From positions 62,001 to 126,000 of the forward strand of contig JAIXYN010000022.1 in the NCBI GenBank assembly GCA_027490195.1: DNA of 64,000 nt. The letters are read 5' to 3'. This DNA comes from Verrucomicrobiaceae bacterium. Lineage in GTDB: Bacteria > Verrucomicrobiota > Verrucomicrobiia > Verrucomicrobiales > Verrucomicrobiaceae. The notes beneath the pieces are model-generated. The model was not told the DNA's origin, did no database searches, and saw only the letters and a list, made by a program, of their open reading frames with translations. Shown piece by piece: positions 8,525 through 19,000 of this stretch; the first letter of the stretch is position 1; the number at the start of each line of letters is the position of its first letter. The translations under genes and the position numbers were made by a program.

Positions 8525-11257
8525 ATGTCTCGTCGCTTCCTGATTGCCAGCTCAACCTTGGTCCTGTCCCTCTCCAGCCTGACGGCGGCCCCTGCAAAGC
8601 CTGAACCCAAACCTGCGCCTGCCAAGCCAGAACCGGCCAAACCCGAGCCCAAGCCTGAACCGAAACCAGAGCCCAAACCGGAGCCTACGAAGCCTGAGCC
8701 GACCAAACCCGCGCCAGCGCCCACACCGCCAGCTCCCTCCAGTCCACCCCCGACTCAGCCCGCAACGCCTGCTCCAGCCCAGGCTGCACAGCCGCAACCA
8801 ACCGTCACCCAAACGAAGAGCGAAGGAGAAAAACCCAAGCGCAAATCCGTTGCCGATTTCACCAAGGGCTTCAAACGCATCGACGGCCTCTTCCGCACCT
8901 ATCTGGATTTTGAACACGGCACCCCATGGCTCTTTGTCTCGAAGAGCCAGCTCGGCCCTGAATTCATCTATTTCAATCACAGCGTCGATGGTCCCGTGGC
9001 ATCCGGTCACAACCGGGGACGCTACGGTGACTCGCTGGTCTTCACCATGCGCAAGATCTTCGACCGCATTGAGCTTATCGAGCAAAACACCCAGCTCTAT
9101 TTCGATCCTCAAAGCGCGCTTGCCAAAGCAGAAAAGGCCAACACCAGCAGCGCCATCCTGGACACCGAAACCATTGCTGCTGAAGACGAAGAAGGCTACC
9201 TCATCCCCTGCACGAACCTGTTCCTGCGCGAAAACCTTTCCCAGGTGAAGTTCAGCAACAGCGGCGGCGACAAAGCCGTGCTGGGCAGGCTGTCTGAAAC
9301 CAAATCCAAAATTCTGCGTATCAACGGCTACCCCAAAAACACCGCCGTCACCAGCGAGTACGTGTTTGAAAATCCCATGCCCACGTGGGAGACCCAGGCG
9401 GATGTGGCGAATCCACGCTACATCACCGTCAAGGTGCAGCACACTCTCATCGCTATGCCGGAGACTGACTACAAGCCACGCCTCGACGATCCACGCATCG
9501 GCTATTTCACCCACCAGATCACTGACATGACCAGCACGGACGTGGCCCCGTACCGTGACGTCATCCACCGCTGGCGGTTGATGAAGCAGAAACCCGGCAC
9601 CGCACTGAGCGAGCCCGTGGAGCCCATCGTTTTCTGGATTGAGAACACCACGCCAGTTGAGTTCCGCGACACCATCCGCACGGCCGTGCTCAAGTGGAAT
9701 GAAGCCTTCGAGACCGCCGGGTTCAAAGACGCCGTGGTCGTCAAACAGATGCCCGATGATGCCAAGTGGGACGCCGATGACATCGAGCACAACGTCCTCC
9801 GCTGGACCAGCAGTGTGAATCCCCCCTTCGGCGGCTATGGCCCCAGCTTTGCCAATCCACGCACCGGTGAAATCCTCGGCGCAGACATCATGCTGGAGTA
9901 CAGCTTCATCACCAAGCGTCTCCTCACCAAGAAGCTCTTCGCCGATCTAGGAGCCGCGACTGAGAATGCTGGCGAAACCAAGGGCTTTGATCCCCAGCTC
10001 TGCGATGCCATCCACTCCGCCCGCAACGGCCTCATGTTTGGCCAGACCATGCTGCGTCTGCAAAAGAGCGACCGCGTGGAAGTGGACCGCCTCATTAAAG
10101 AATCCATCTATTATCTCTGCCTGCATGAAGTCGGCCACACGCTGGGCCTGAACCACAATTTCCGTGGCAGCCAGCTCCACAGCCTCAAGGACATCCACAA
10201 TGCGGAGCTCACGGAAAAGACTGGCCTCACCGGCTCCGTGATGGACTACCCGCCGATCAACATCGCGCCCAAAGGTGTAAAGCAGGGCCAGTACTTCACC
10301 ACCAAACCCGGCCCCTATGACCATTGGGTCATCAATTACGGCTACAGCGAATCGTTGGAAGATCCCATCGAAGAAGCAAAGCGTCTCGAAGCCATCGCCG
10401 CACTTTCGCACAAGCCGGAGCTGGCCTTTGCCAACGACGCCGATGACATGCGCGCTCCCGGCAAGGCCATTGATCCACGCGCCATGCTCTATGACATGAG
10501 CAGCGATTCCATCAGCTACGCGGAACAGCGCTGTGAAATCGTCCGCATTGAAATCGCCAACATCCTCAAAGATGTCTCGGATCCCGGCAAGAGCTGGCAG
10601 GAAGTCGCGCAGGCTTTTGCCTCATTGACGAAAGAAGCCAGCGGATCGCTTAACGCCATCTCACGTTATGTCGGCGGTGTGTATGTCGAGCGCGCCGTCC
10701 AAGGTCAGGCACCCGGTGCTGTGCCGTTCAAACCGGTGGAGGCTGACAAACAACGCCAGGCCCTCGCCGCGCTGGCGAAGTACGCCTTTGCTCCCGATGC
10801 GCTGGCCGCACCGCCGGAACTCTACGCGCACCTGCAGGTGCAGCGCCGTGGCTTTGATCATCATGACGAGGGTGAGGACCCGAAGCTCCATGAACGCGTT
10901 TTCAGTATCCAGCGCGGACTGCTCGATCAGCTCCTGCATCCTCACACCCTGGAGCGCATCGAAGACTCTGCACTCTATGGCAATCAGCTCAGCCTGGATG
11001 AAGTCATGAACACGCTCACCACTGCCATCTGCACGGGTGATGATCCTACCAAGCCGGTGAGCATCATGCGCCAGAATCTTCAGCTCGACTACCTCACCCG
11101 TCTGCTCAACATCGCCCACAGCGGCAGCTATTACCATGCCGTGCAGAGCGTCGCACTGCTACAGCTCGACCGCATCAAGGGTCTGACCTTTGCCAATTCC
11201 CCGGCGCATCAGCTGGCGATCAAGTATCGCATCAGGCGTGGGCTGGATGAGAAGTAG
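8525..11257 (+). CDS. Secreted zinc-dependent metalloprotease (DUF5117/DUF4953 type)
   Basis: 910 residues from the ATG at 8525 (MSRRFLIASSTLVLS); the frame is open 48 bp further upstream, but this start gives a clean signal peptide. Residues about 20-100 are a low-complexity linker of Lys-Pro-Glu-Pro repeats followed by a Pro/Ala/Gln stretch, likely a cell-wall or periplasm spanner. The catalytic motif HEVGHTLGLNHN begins at residue 534, with zinc ligands His534, His538 and His544 and general base Glu535. The surrounding architecture matches the large DUF5117/DUF4953 zinc proteases of Bacteroidetes and PVC bacteria. Substrates are unknown. It is transcribed divergently from the DUF1549/DUF1501 operon. 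Confidence 0.92.
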   Translation: MSRRFLIASSTLVLSLSSLTAAPAKPEPKPAPAKPEPAKPEPKPEPKPEPKPEPTKPEPTKPAPAPTPPAPSSPPPTQPATPAPAQAAQPQPTVTQTKSEGEKPKRKSVADFTKGFKRIDGLFRTYLDFEHGTPWLFVSKSQLGPEFIYFNHSVDGPVASGHNRGRYGDSLVFTMRKIFDRIELIEQNTQLYFDPQSALAKAEKANTSSAILDTETIAAEDEEGYLIPCTNLFLRENLSQVKFSNSGGDKAVLGRLSETKSKILRINGYPKNTAVTSEYVFENPMPTWETQADVANPRYITVKVQHTLIAMPETDYKPRLDDPRIGYFTHQITDMTSTDVAPYRDVIHRWRLMKQKPGTALSEPVEPIVFWIENTTPVEFRDTIRTAVLKWNEAFETAGFKDAVVVKQMPDDAKWDADDIEHNVLRWTSSVNPPFGGYGPSFANPRTGEILGADIMLEYSFITKRLLTKKLFADLGAATENAGETKGFDPQLCDAIHSARNGLMFGQTMLRLQKSDRVEVDRLIKESIYYLCLHEVGHTLGLNHNFRGSQLHSLKDIHNAELTEKTGLTGSVMDYPPINIAPKGVKQGQYFTTKPGPYDHWVINYGYSESLEDPIEEAKRLEAIAALSHKPELAFANDADDMRAPGKAIDPRAMLYDMSSDSISYAEQRCEIVRIEIANILKDVSDPGKSWQEVAQAFASLTKEASGSLNAISRYVGGVYVERAVQGQAPGAVPFKPVEADKQRQALAALAKYAFAPDALAAPPELYAHLQVQRRGFDHHDEGEDPKLHERVFSIQRGLLDQLLHPHTLERIEDSALYGNQLSLDEVMNTLTTAICTGDDPTKPVSIMRQNLQLDYLTRLLNIAHSGSYYHAVQSVALLQLDRIKGLTFANSPAHQLAIKYRIRRGLDEK

Positions 11258-11586
11258 AATGCCAGGAGGTGGGCAGCTTGATCCCCGCTTTTGAAGGCGG
11301 TGGCTGAGGTGGGTTCTGGGTTCACCGTTGGGTTCAGGGTCAGGTTCAGGGTCACCCGTTGGAGGCTGGGTTTTGGGTTCACGGGTTCATACCCTATATA
11401 TAGGGTATGAACCCGTGAACCCTGAACCCAATGGGTTCAAAATCCCTTTTGAACCCATTTTGAACCCAGTGAACCTAGCACCCATTGGACAGGACAGGCA
11501 TCCCATAGGCTGTGCAGGATGTGGCACAGCACGCCAATGCGCAGCGTCTGTGCTTAATTGCAATGCCTGAGTGCGTATATTAGGGC
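11258..11586. repeat. Intergenic cluster of GGGTTC / GAACCC repeats with perfect palindromes
   Basis: Between 11311 and 11467 there are eleven exact copies of GGGTTC or its complement, in both orientations, plus several one-mismatch copies. Two structures stand out. At 11375-11422 there is a perfect 48-bp palindrome (24-bp arms, no loop) centred on TATATA. At 11431-11458 there is a perfect hairpin with 12-bp arms and a four-base TCCC loop. Both neighbouring genes point the same way, so the array sits between tandem genes. It has no U-tract typical of an intrinsic terminator. It could be a REP-like repeat, a protein-binding array or an attenuator. Confidence 0.85.
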
Positions 11587-12918
11587 ATGAAATCCCTCAT
11601 CGCCCTCCTCTGCCTTCTAGCCACCGCTTCCCATGCGGCTGTCTCCGAAGGCTGGTCGCTCTGGTCTCCGCGTGATGAGGCGAAGCCTGCTGCGGAGTTG
11701 AGCCAGACTGGCGGACATGATGGCAAAGGGACGCTGATTCTTGCAACGGGTGAGGGTGAACAGTGGATCGGCTGCTGGACGAACACGCTGCCTGTCAAAG
11801 GCGGTCAGCATTACCAGTTCAGCGCGTGGAAAAAGGCCAGTGCCGTGCCCACCGCACGCCGCAGCGTGTATGCACGCGTCCTTTGGCAGGATGAGGATGG
11901 CAAACCCGTTAGCTGGGAGGAACCTGCGAACCAAGGCTACGCCAAAGGCACCATCCCGCGTGCCGAGCCGGAGTATCCGAATGTCCCAGATGGTGAAGCA
12001 AACCAGTGGACGCATTGCCAGAGCACCCTGCGTGCGCCAGTGAAGGCCAAGCAGGCGAAGATTGAACTCTACCTCCAGTGGGCGGCAAATGCGCGTGTCG
12101 AATGGAGCGATGTCTCTCTCGCTGCTGTGCCCGCCCCTGCCCCGCGCAAGGTCAGGCTGGCCACGATTCACCTTCAGCCAAAGGACGGCAAGAATCCCGC
12201 TGACAAGCCGCCGCAGTATGCGCCGCTCATCGCCGAGGCCGCCAAGCAGAAGGCTGACCTCGTCGTGCTCGGCGAGACACTCACCTACTACGGCACCGGC
12301 AAGACGATGGCCGAGTGCGCCGAGAGTGTGCCCGGACCCAGCACGGACTACTTCGGCAAGCTGGCCAAAGAGCACAATCTGTACATCGTTGCGGGCCTCG
12401 TCGAGCGCGAGGGCAAGACGCTCTACAACAGCTCTGCATTGCTCGGCCCCGATGGCTCACTCGTGGGCAAGTATCGCAAAGTGACGCTGCCTCGTGGTGA
12501 GATCGAGGCCGGCATCACTCCTGGTCATGAATATCCAGTGTTTGATACCCGCTTTGGCAAAGTGGGCATGATGGTCTGCTACGATGGCTTCTTCCCTGAA
12601 GTCGCCCGCGCTCTCACCATTCATGGTGCTGAAGTCATCGCTTGGCCGGTCTGGGGCTGCAATCCCATGCTCGCCGCCGCACGCGCCTGCGAGAACCATG
12701 TCTACATCGTTAGCAGCACCTACACGGACGCCACCAAGAACCAGTGGATGATCTCAGGCATCTTTGATCATTATGGCGATGTGCTGGCGAAGGCCGATGA
12801 GTTTGGCACGCTGGCAATCGCTGAAGTTGATCTCAATGCGCCCACGCATTGGAACAGCCTCGGGGACTTCAAGGCGCAGATCCAGAGCCATCGGCCACCG
12901 GCTTTGAAGGAGCCTTGA
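11587..12918 (+). CDS. Secreted carbon-nitrogen hydrolase (nitrilase superfamily)
   Basis: 443 residues. A signal peptide (MKSLIALLCLLATASHA) is followed by a beta-rich region, residues about 20-180, of the kind seen in carbohydrate-binding modules. The C-terminal half is a nitrilase-type CN hydrolase: catalytic Glu in VVLGETLTYY, Lys in KYRKVTLPRGE and Cys in MMVCYDGFFPE, in the usual order. Members cleave amides, nitriles or N-carbamoyl groups. An exported member with an added binding module suggests action on an extracellular or periplasmic amide, but the substrate cannot be told from sequence. The start ATG lies just after the GGGTTC array. Confidence 0.9.
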   Translation: MKSLIALLCLLATASHAAVSEGWSLWSPRDEAKPAAELSQTGGHDGKGTLILATGEGEQWIGCWTNTLPVKGGQHYQFSAWKKASAVPTARRSVYARVLWQDEDGKPVSWEEPANQGYAKGTIPRAEPEYPNVPDGEANQWTHCQSTLRAPVKAKQAKIELYLQWAANARVEWSDVSLAAVPAPAPRKVRLATIHLQPKDGKNPADKPPQYAPLIAEAAKQKADLVVLGETLTYYGTGKTMAECAESVPGPSTDYFGKLAKEHNLYIVAGLVEREGKTLYNSSALLGPDGSLVGKYRKVTLPRGEIEAGITPGHEYPVFDTRFGKVGMMVCYDGFFPEVARALTIHGAEVIAWPVWGCNPMLAAARACENHVYIVSSTYTDATKNQWMISGIFDHYGDVLAKADEFGTLAIAEVDLNAPTHWNSLGDFKAQIQSHRPPALKEP

Positions 12919-12998
12919 GGACTGAGATGCCACGCTCGTTGATTGAGCCCTTCATTTTTTTACTTTCCACAGCATCCGATTTCTGACGGAATACCAGG

Positions 12999-15995
12999 GT
13001 GAGATTCATCCTCTATTTTCTGTTCGGTGCACTCTGCGCTACACATGCGGCAGAATCAGCCGGCATGTCGCGGCTGCGTGAGTCTTTGGCGAAGGCTGAG
13101 CAGGAGCATGGAAAGGAAGCGCCCGAGGTGGCGGCATGCCTCAGCGAACTCGCGAGCCACCTCGAAGCCGCTGACAACTTTCAGGAGGCGGAGGCACTCT
13201 ATCGGCGTGCGCTGGCGATTCGGGAAAAAGCCTTGGTGGAGGGCACTTCAGACTGTGAAACGAGTCTGCACAACCTCGCGGATCTGCTGAGGCAAATGGG
13301 CAAAGAAAAGGAGTCGGAACAGCTCTATGAACGTCTGCTGACCAGCATCGAAAAGCATTCAGGCGGTGGAACATCCTTGGAAGCCGCCAAGTGTCTGGGA
13401 AGCAAGGCGGAGCTGTTTATAAGCACCCAACAATACCAATCCGCGTTCGGGGATTACCTCGCCATGCTAAAGATTCATGAGAGGCTCTCCGGCCTGAGTC
13501 ATATTGCTGTCAGTTCCAAGCTCAACAAAGTGAATGCCCTGCTGGAAAGCACTCTCACGGAAAGGGGAAGCGTGCCGCTCTACCAACAGGCACTTCAGAT
13601 TCACGATGAAGCCGTGGGCGCTGAACAATCCGAACTTGCCACCTGTCACTCGATCATCGCAGGACTGCTGATATCGCAAGGACGCAGTACCGAGGCAGAA
13701 CCAATACTCCGCCGGGCGCTGGAGAATCGAACGGCAACCATGGGGCCACGTCACCCGCTCACTGCCCAAGTGGCCTGCAAACTGGCGGAACTACTGGAAC
13801 GGACGAATCGCAGGGCGGAAGCCTTGCCGCTCTACCGTCAGGTTTTGCCCGTGCAGGAGAAAGCCTTGGGGCCGGATGCTGCCACCACATGCGCCAGCCG
13901 CATTCAGCTGGCGCAGCTCCTCAGAGAGCAAGACCTCTATCAAGAAGCCCTGCCACTGCTGCAACGCATCGTTGAAACCATTGAGCGAACCAAGGGACCC
14001 GAAGACCGCAGCCTGTTCGTGCATCTGAACCACCTTGCCAATACGCTGCGCATGCTTGACCGCTATCCGGAAGCAGAAGCAGCCTACCGCAAAGAGCTGC
14101 ATGTGGCCGAGAAGAACTACGGCATGGAAGCGCCCATGATCACCAGCTCACTGGCCATGATCGCGCAAACCCTGCGGGACATGAATCGCTGGAAGGAGGC
14201 CGTGCCGCTGCTGCGTCGTGAACTGGCGATTCACGAAAAACATCTGGGAAAAGATCATGAGACCGTGGCCTCGGATATCAGCACGCTGGCGGGTTATCTG
14301 GCAGAAGCAGGAGAGCACGAGGAGCCCGAGCAACTGCTGCTTCGCTCCTTGGCCATTTTGGAGAAGTGCAAAGGCCCGGAGGACATCCAGGTGGCTGTTA
14401 CCTTGAGGCACTACGCTCATTTCCTCGTGAATGAACAACGACCTGAGGAAGCTGAGAAGCTGTATCTGCGTGTGATCAAGATCAGCAAGAAGGCACTGGG
14501 AGCAGGACATTCGTTTACCAAGGATACCTTCGAGAGTTACGAGGCGCTGCGGCAGACACTGAAAAAGAAAGATGCTGAGGGCGAAGGCCTGCGCGCAGTC
14601 CTGAAAATGAATGGCAAGGTCTGGGACGAGAGCACGGCTGTCGCGTTCCTCAAAGAGCAGTTGTCCCATCTCCCTGCGGCCAAGTTCACGGAGACTGATG
14701 CGGCAATGCTGGTGCAGCAGATGAAAGGAAACTCGCTCGCACTGGCCATGGCGGGGGCATGCATCACGGAGCAAAAACTGACATTGGCCGAGTATGTGAA
14801 GCGATGGGAGAAAGAGTCAGCCACGCTCACGGAAAGAACAGCACCGAACGAGACATCCCCGGACAGAATCTTGGTCACGACATGGCAGATTTCCGCCAGG
14901 AGCCTGACGCCCACGGCGCGTGCGCTCATGACCTTGATGCCCTGGCTTGCTGAGGAAGTCGTGCCCCTGCCCTTTTTCACCGAGCATGCAAAGCTGGTGG
15001 CGGATGCCGCAAATGAGAAATCACCTGATGCCAAAGTAGAAGCCGGATTTGATGAATTGGAGCGTCACGGACTCATCACACAGGAGCTCTTGAGCATCAG
15101 CTGTCCTCCACCGCTGCAGGCGGTTTTGCGCCAGCAGGGTGGAGCCGAGTTTCTTGGCCGCGCGACTTCCCTCATGCATGCCATCGTGGCCAAAGACTCG
15201 GCAACGCAGCGCATGCGGCCACGTGAGTTTTGGGAACCCGTCCTTCCCCATGTTTTCAGGGTGCTGGAGTTTCAGCGTCAGTTCAATGACAAGGCCGGAG
15301 ACGCGCATATCACACGCAGCCTGCTCAATGACTTCGCTGAGTTTTTGCAGTACAAGGCGCAGTACTCCGAGGCCAAGCCCCTGCTTGCCACAGCAGAACA
15401 ACTGCTGCGACGTGCGCTGAAACTGGCGGAGGAAAATCCTGGCAATCAGCAGGCGGACCTCATCGCCTCCCTGGACAATCTCGCCCGGCTGCTTCACCGC
15501 TCCAAGCACGATGAGGATGCCGCCGCACTCTACCGACGCTCGCTGGAGTTATGCGAAAAAGCACATGGGACGGAGAATCTCGAAACAGCCGATAGCTTGG
15601 ATCGTCTTGCCCTGACTCTGGCTCCGACGAAACAGGGCAGGGACGCCACCCCTTTGCTGCGCCGGTCACTGGCCATCCGCGAGAAAGCTCTGGGGCCTAT
15701 GGACCGCGAATTGGCACTCAGTCTGGGACGGCTGGCCTTTCAACTCAACACCGGAGTCACGGTCAAGGAGGCAGAGCAGCTTTACCGCCGTGCCTTGGCG
15801 ATCGAAGAAAGCATCTATGGTGAAAACCACCCAGCCATCATCGCCAGACTCAGCAGCCTGGGCAACATGCTCAGAGCCCAGAAACGCGACACTGAAGCCG
15901 AGCCCCTTTTTAAACGCATGCGCATCATTCGCGAGAATGCGCGCATCTCCGGGCCTCAGCAATCGCCCGCAGGTGGAGTGAACAAATTGCCCTGA
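12999..15995 (+). CDS. Secreted TPR protein with an internal STAND-like helical module lacking a P-loop
   Basis: 998 residues from a GTG start at 12999; the next residues (RFILYFLFGALCATHAAES) form a signal peptide. Residues about 25-520 are kinesin-light-chain-type TPRs (core EAEALYRRALAIREKAL), and a second TPR block covers about 755-985. Between them, residues about 540-700 resemble the region after the NTPase in NB-ARC proteins: GNSLALAMAGACITEQKLTL followed by LAEYVKRWEKES aligns by eye with CLALALEQAGAHI and YIALWESH of the STAND protein at 1007-3673. No Walker A or B motif is present anywhere. It therefore looks like a derived, non-ATPase relative exported from the cytoplasm. Its function is unknown. 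Confidence 0.85.
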   Translation: MRFILYFLFGALCATHAAESAGMSRLRESLAKAEQEHGKEAPEVAACLSELASHLEAADNFQEAEALYRRALAIREKALVEGTSDCETSLHNLADLLRQMGKEKESEQLYERLLTSIEKHSGGGTSLEAAKCLGSKAELFISTQQYQSAFGDYLAMLKIHERLSGLSHIAVSSKLNKVNALLESTLTERGSVPLYQQALQIHDEAVGAEQSELATCHSIIAGLLISQGRSTEAEPILRRALENRTATMGPRHPLTAQVACKLAELLERTNRRAEALPLYRQVLPVQEKALGPDAATTCASRIQLAQLLREQDLYQEALPLLQRIVETIERTKGPEDRSLFVHLNHLANTLRMLDRYPEAEAAYRKELHVAEKNYGMEAPMITSSLAMIAQTLRDMNRWKEAVPLLRRELAIHEKHLGKDHETVASDISTLAGYLAEAGEHEEPEQLLLRSLAILEKCKGPEDIQVAVTLRHYAHFLVNEQRPEEAEKLYLRVIKISKKALGAGHSFTKDTFESYEALRQTLKKKDAEGEGLRAVLKMNGKVWDESTAVAFLKEQLSHLPAAKFTETDAAMLVQQMKGNSLALAMAGACITEQKLTLAEYVKRWEKESATLTERTAPNETSPDRILVTTWQISARSLTPTARALMTLMPWLAEEVVPLPFFTEHAKLVADAANEKSPDAKVEAGFDELERHGLITQELLSISCPPPLQAVLRQQGGAEFLGRATSLMHAIVAKDSATQRMRPREFWEPVLPHVFRVLEFQRQFNDKAGDAHITRSLLNDFAEFLQYKAQYSEAKPLLATAEQLLRRALKLAEENPGNQQADLIASLDNLARLLHRSKHDEDAAALYRRSLELCEKAHGTENLETADSLDRLALTLAPTKQGRDATPLLRRSLAIREKALGPMDRELALSLGRLAFQLNTGVTVKEAEQLYRRALAIEESIYGENHPAIIARLSSLGNMLRAQKRDTEAEPLFKRMRIIRENARISGPQQSPAGGVNKLP

Positions 15996-16009
15996 CCTCC
16001 TGCCTCATT

Positions 16010-19000
16010 TCAAGGCGGCGGAATGATCCAAACAGCACGATTTGCCTTCGGCTGAGCTTTGATGAAGGTGGCACGACCAGCACGTAGCAGGGTGGCATTG
16101 TTCTGGGAATGCAGGGAGGCATCGCCCATGGAAATCCATACGGGAACAGGCTGACCGGGCATTTGGAAAAGCCAGTAGCCTAGGTAGCCAGAGGCAGCGG
16201 GGGAGGCATCGCCTTTCCAGAGCTGCAATTGATCAGAGCTGGAAAAGGTGGTGCTGGCAACGATGGCGGCAGAGTTCAGTCCGGCATGGGCAGGTGTGGC
16301 ATCGAGCGGCCAGGGATTGGCGAAGAGATTATAGCCCGTTTGGAGCGGACGCGCGAAAGGTGTGGTGCGTACGCTGCCGGTGCTAAGCAGCGGCCCGGGG
16401 GCAGTGCTTGCGATTTGCAGCATCACACCTGTGCCTGGTGGTATGATCGCATCATTCATGCTGGCGAGCGAGGCACCGCTTAAAACCCATTGAGGAGCAG
16501 CGCCGGAGGAATAGAGCCAGTAGGTTCTGTAACCTGCGGGGGCGTAAAACAGGATCTGATCGGCGCTGGTGGCGACGGCGGAACTCTTGAAACGTGCGGG
16601 GTCAAAGACTTCGCCCAATGTGCGATGCGTGCGCACGCTGACACGGGCACCAGTCAAGTCAGCAATGACAGTCGCAGAGAGTGTGGTGTTGGGCGAGTCA
16701 GCGGCAATCAAACACGCGGCAGCAGTGATGCTCTGCAAATCGAGACGATGTCCGGCCTGCGGGCCGCTGATGATTTCGAGGTAGTAACGCTGCGCGGGAT
16801 CCATAGCAGATGCCACGGCCGCCTGCTCGCCGAGCGTGACGCTGGTGGCATTGGCGGCACTGATGCTGCCGGTAAAAAGCGCCTCATGGGTGAGATTGAG
16901 ACCGTAGCTCTGCGTGCCGGAGTGCAGGGTGGTCTGCTGCCAGCCCACGGGTGTGCTGGTGGTGGTACCGCCGCCGCTTTGCGTGACGCGCAAACGAATG
17001 ATGCCACGCTCGAGGCTTTGCCCAGGCAGAGCTTGGAGGTCTGCCCACGTCACGCGCTCCTGGCCATTGCCCTGCGTAGTGATTGCCGGTGTCGCGACGA
17101 GTGGAGTCCAGTTGATCAGATCACCGCTGCTTTCGAGCGTGAACGTGAAAGAACCCTGACCCGGCGGACGCAGCAGGGTAGCATCCACGCGGCTGTTGCT
17201 GCGCGTGACGAGCTGCAATCCCTGGCCGGGCTGAGCGATGCCGCTGGTGAGCGAGGTCCCAAGCGCCGTTTCGAGGAGATCGGAAGCACCATCGCCATCG
17301 GTGTTGGTCGTGGCCAGATTGTTGGAGAGCGCGAGGGTGGTGGGAATGATGGAAGCGAGGGTGATGCTGTTCGGCGAAGCCGCCGGTGCCGCAGGCGCAT
17401 TGACGAGCCACTGGCTTTGCGGGATCACCTCGCGTGTTTGACCGGGGCTTTCCCACAGCAGCCGGGCGGTGACGCCACCAGTGCTTTCGTAGTACTCCAT
17501 GACGACAGGGACGGCCACGCCGGCCTGCAGAGCGATGACGCCGTTGTTCCAGGTGTCGCCGTGATCGTTCCAATCATCGACGACCAACTGGCCATTGACC
17601 CAGAGGCGCACGCCGTCATCGGTGACGGGGATGAGGGTGTAAGTCTGCGTGTAGCGCGGGATGAGATAGCCGTGCCAGCGCACGCTGTAGCCATCCGCAG
17701 GAATTCGCGGGTCGGGACTGCCTGTGCCCCAGGTGTAATTGACCGTGGACTCCATGCGCGTGAAGCTGAACTGCTCGAAGTTTTTGCCGATGTAGTAGTT
17801 TCCCGTGAGGCCGTGGGTGGTAGCGGCAGGTGCATAGTTCGCACTGATGAGATTGGAAGCTGTGCTCGGATTGCCTGCGGCATCCTGCGCCATGCCAGCC
17901 GGGAGTGTGACCGTCACAAATCCAGCAGCCGTGGGCGTGACTGTGGCAGAATACACTGTGCCTGCGGAGGCCAAAGCCGTGACGATGCCGTTGGTGACTG
18001 CAAACTCGGAGGCGAGCAGGCCACTGACATCTTCATTGAATGTGGTGGTGACAACAAAGGGTGCCGTGACACTGCTGGCCGAGGTGGACAGCACCACGGC
18101 TGGCGGTGTGGTGTCGGCAGGGGCGTAGTTCACGCTGAGAAGGTTGGAGGCGGAGTTGCCCAGTTTCGTGCTGTCAGTCGCGGCTTTAGCAGGCACGCTG
18201 ACGGTGACGATGCCTTTGGCCGTGGGATTGATTCTGAAGGTATAACTCGTACCGCTGCCACTGAAGCTGGAAACAACACCGTTGGTGACGACCACATCGC
18301 TAAGCGTGAAGCCTGAGGCTGCGGCATTGAACGTAACCATAACATTGAATGCGCCAGTGACGCTCGTGGTGGCGCTGCTCAGCACAACGGCAAAGGGCAG
18401 CGGTGCCGAGATCGGGGCATCGTCGATGCTGGCCACAAACTCGGCAAGGTAGGACAATTCCGAAGCTGACAACGTCAGCCCCTTGTGCGCAGTAATGGCC
18501 TCTGACAGAGTGGCCGCCGAGCCGTCGTGGAAATAGGGTGCCGTGGCCCAACTGCCACGCAGTGTTGGCACATCTAGGCCGGTGAGCGAAGCCCCAAGGC
18601 GCTTGCCGCTGGAGGGCTTGATGGTGCCGATGTCTGCAAAGACGTTGAGCGCGCTATTGGTGAAACCCGCACCGCTGTGGCAGGAGGCGCAGTTTTGCGC
18701 GCGGAAAATCTGCTGCCCGGCAGCGGCGGTGACGCTGAGTGCCCCGCTGGTGACACGATTCGGACTAATGCCGTTGGTGGTGAGAGATTTCACATACGCG
18801 GCAAGCGCATCGAGATCCGCGCTCACTCCCGCCTTCGCATCACCGAGCGGCTGATTGCGCGTGCCGGTGTTGTACTGCGTGTTCGTCATGAGTCCGGTGC
18901 CGCCGGCCAGGGTGCGTATCTGGCCTTCAAAATCATGCACTTCATCAAAGTTTCCGGTCCAGTGCAGCATGCCGTGAGCAGCATGGCCTTTCAGCGTGAT

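Noticed and set aside
8590-8790. DNA-level tandem repeat element
   Set aside because: The repetition follows Lys-Pro-Glu-Pro coding in frame with the protease and is explained by protein low complexity.
8552-9790. 412-codon reverse frame opposite the zinc protease
   Set aside because: The forward frame carries the HEVGH motif and signal peptide; the reverse frame is Gly/Phe-rich low-complexity shadow.
11311-11467. CRISPR array
   Set aside because: The GGGTTC repeats are short, irregularly spaced and in both orientations; no unique spacers of constant length and no cas genes.
16490-18316. 608-codon forward frame inside the giant oxidase gene
   Set aside because: Antisense to PA14, Ig and C-terminal domains; no start context or family match.
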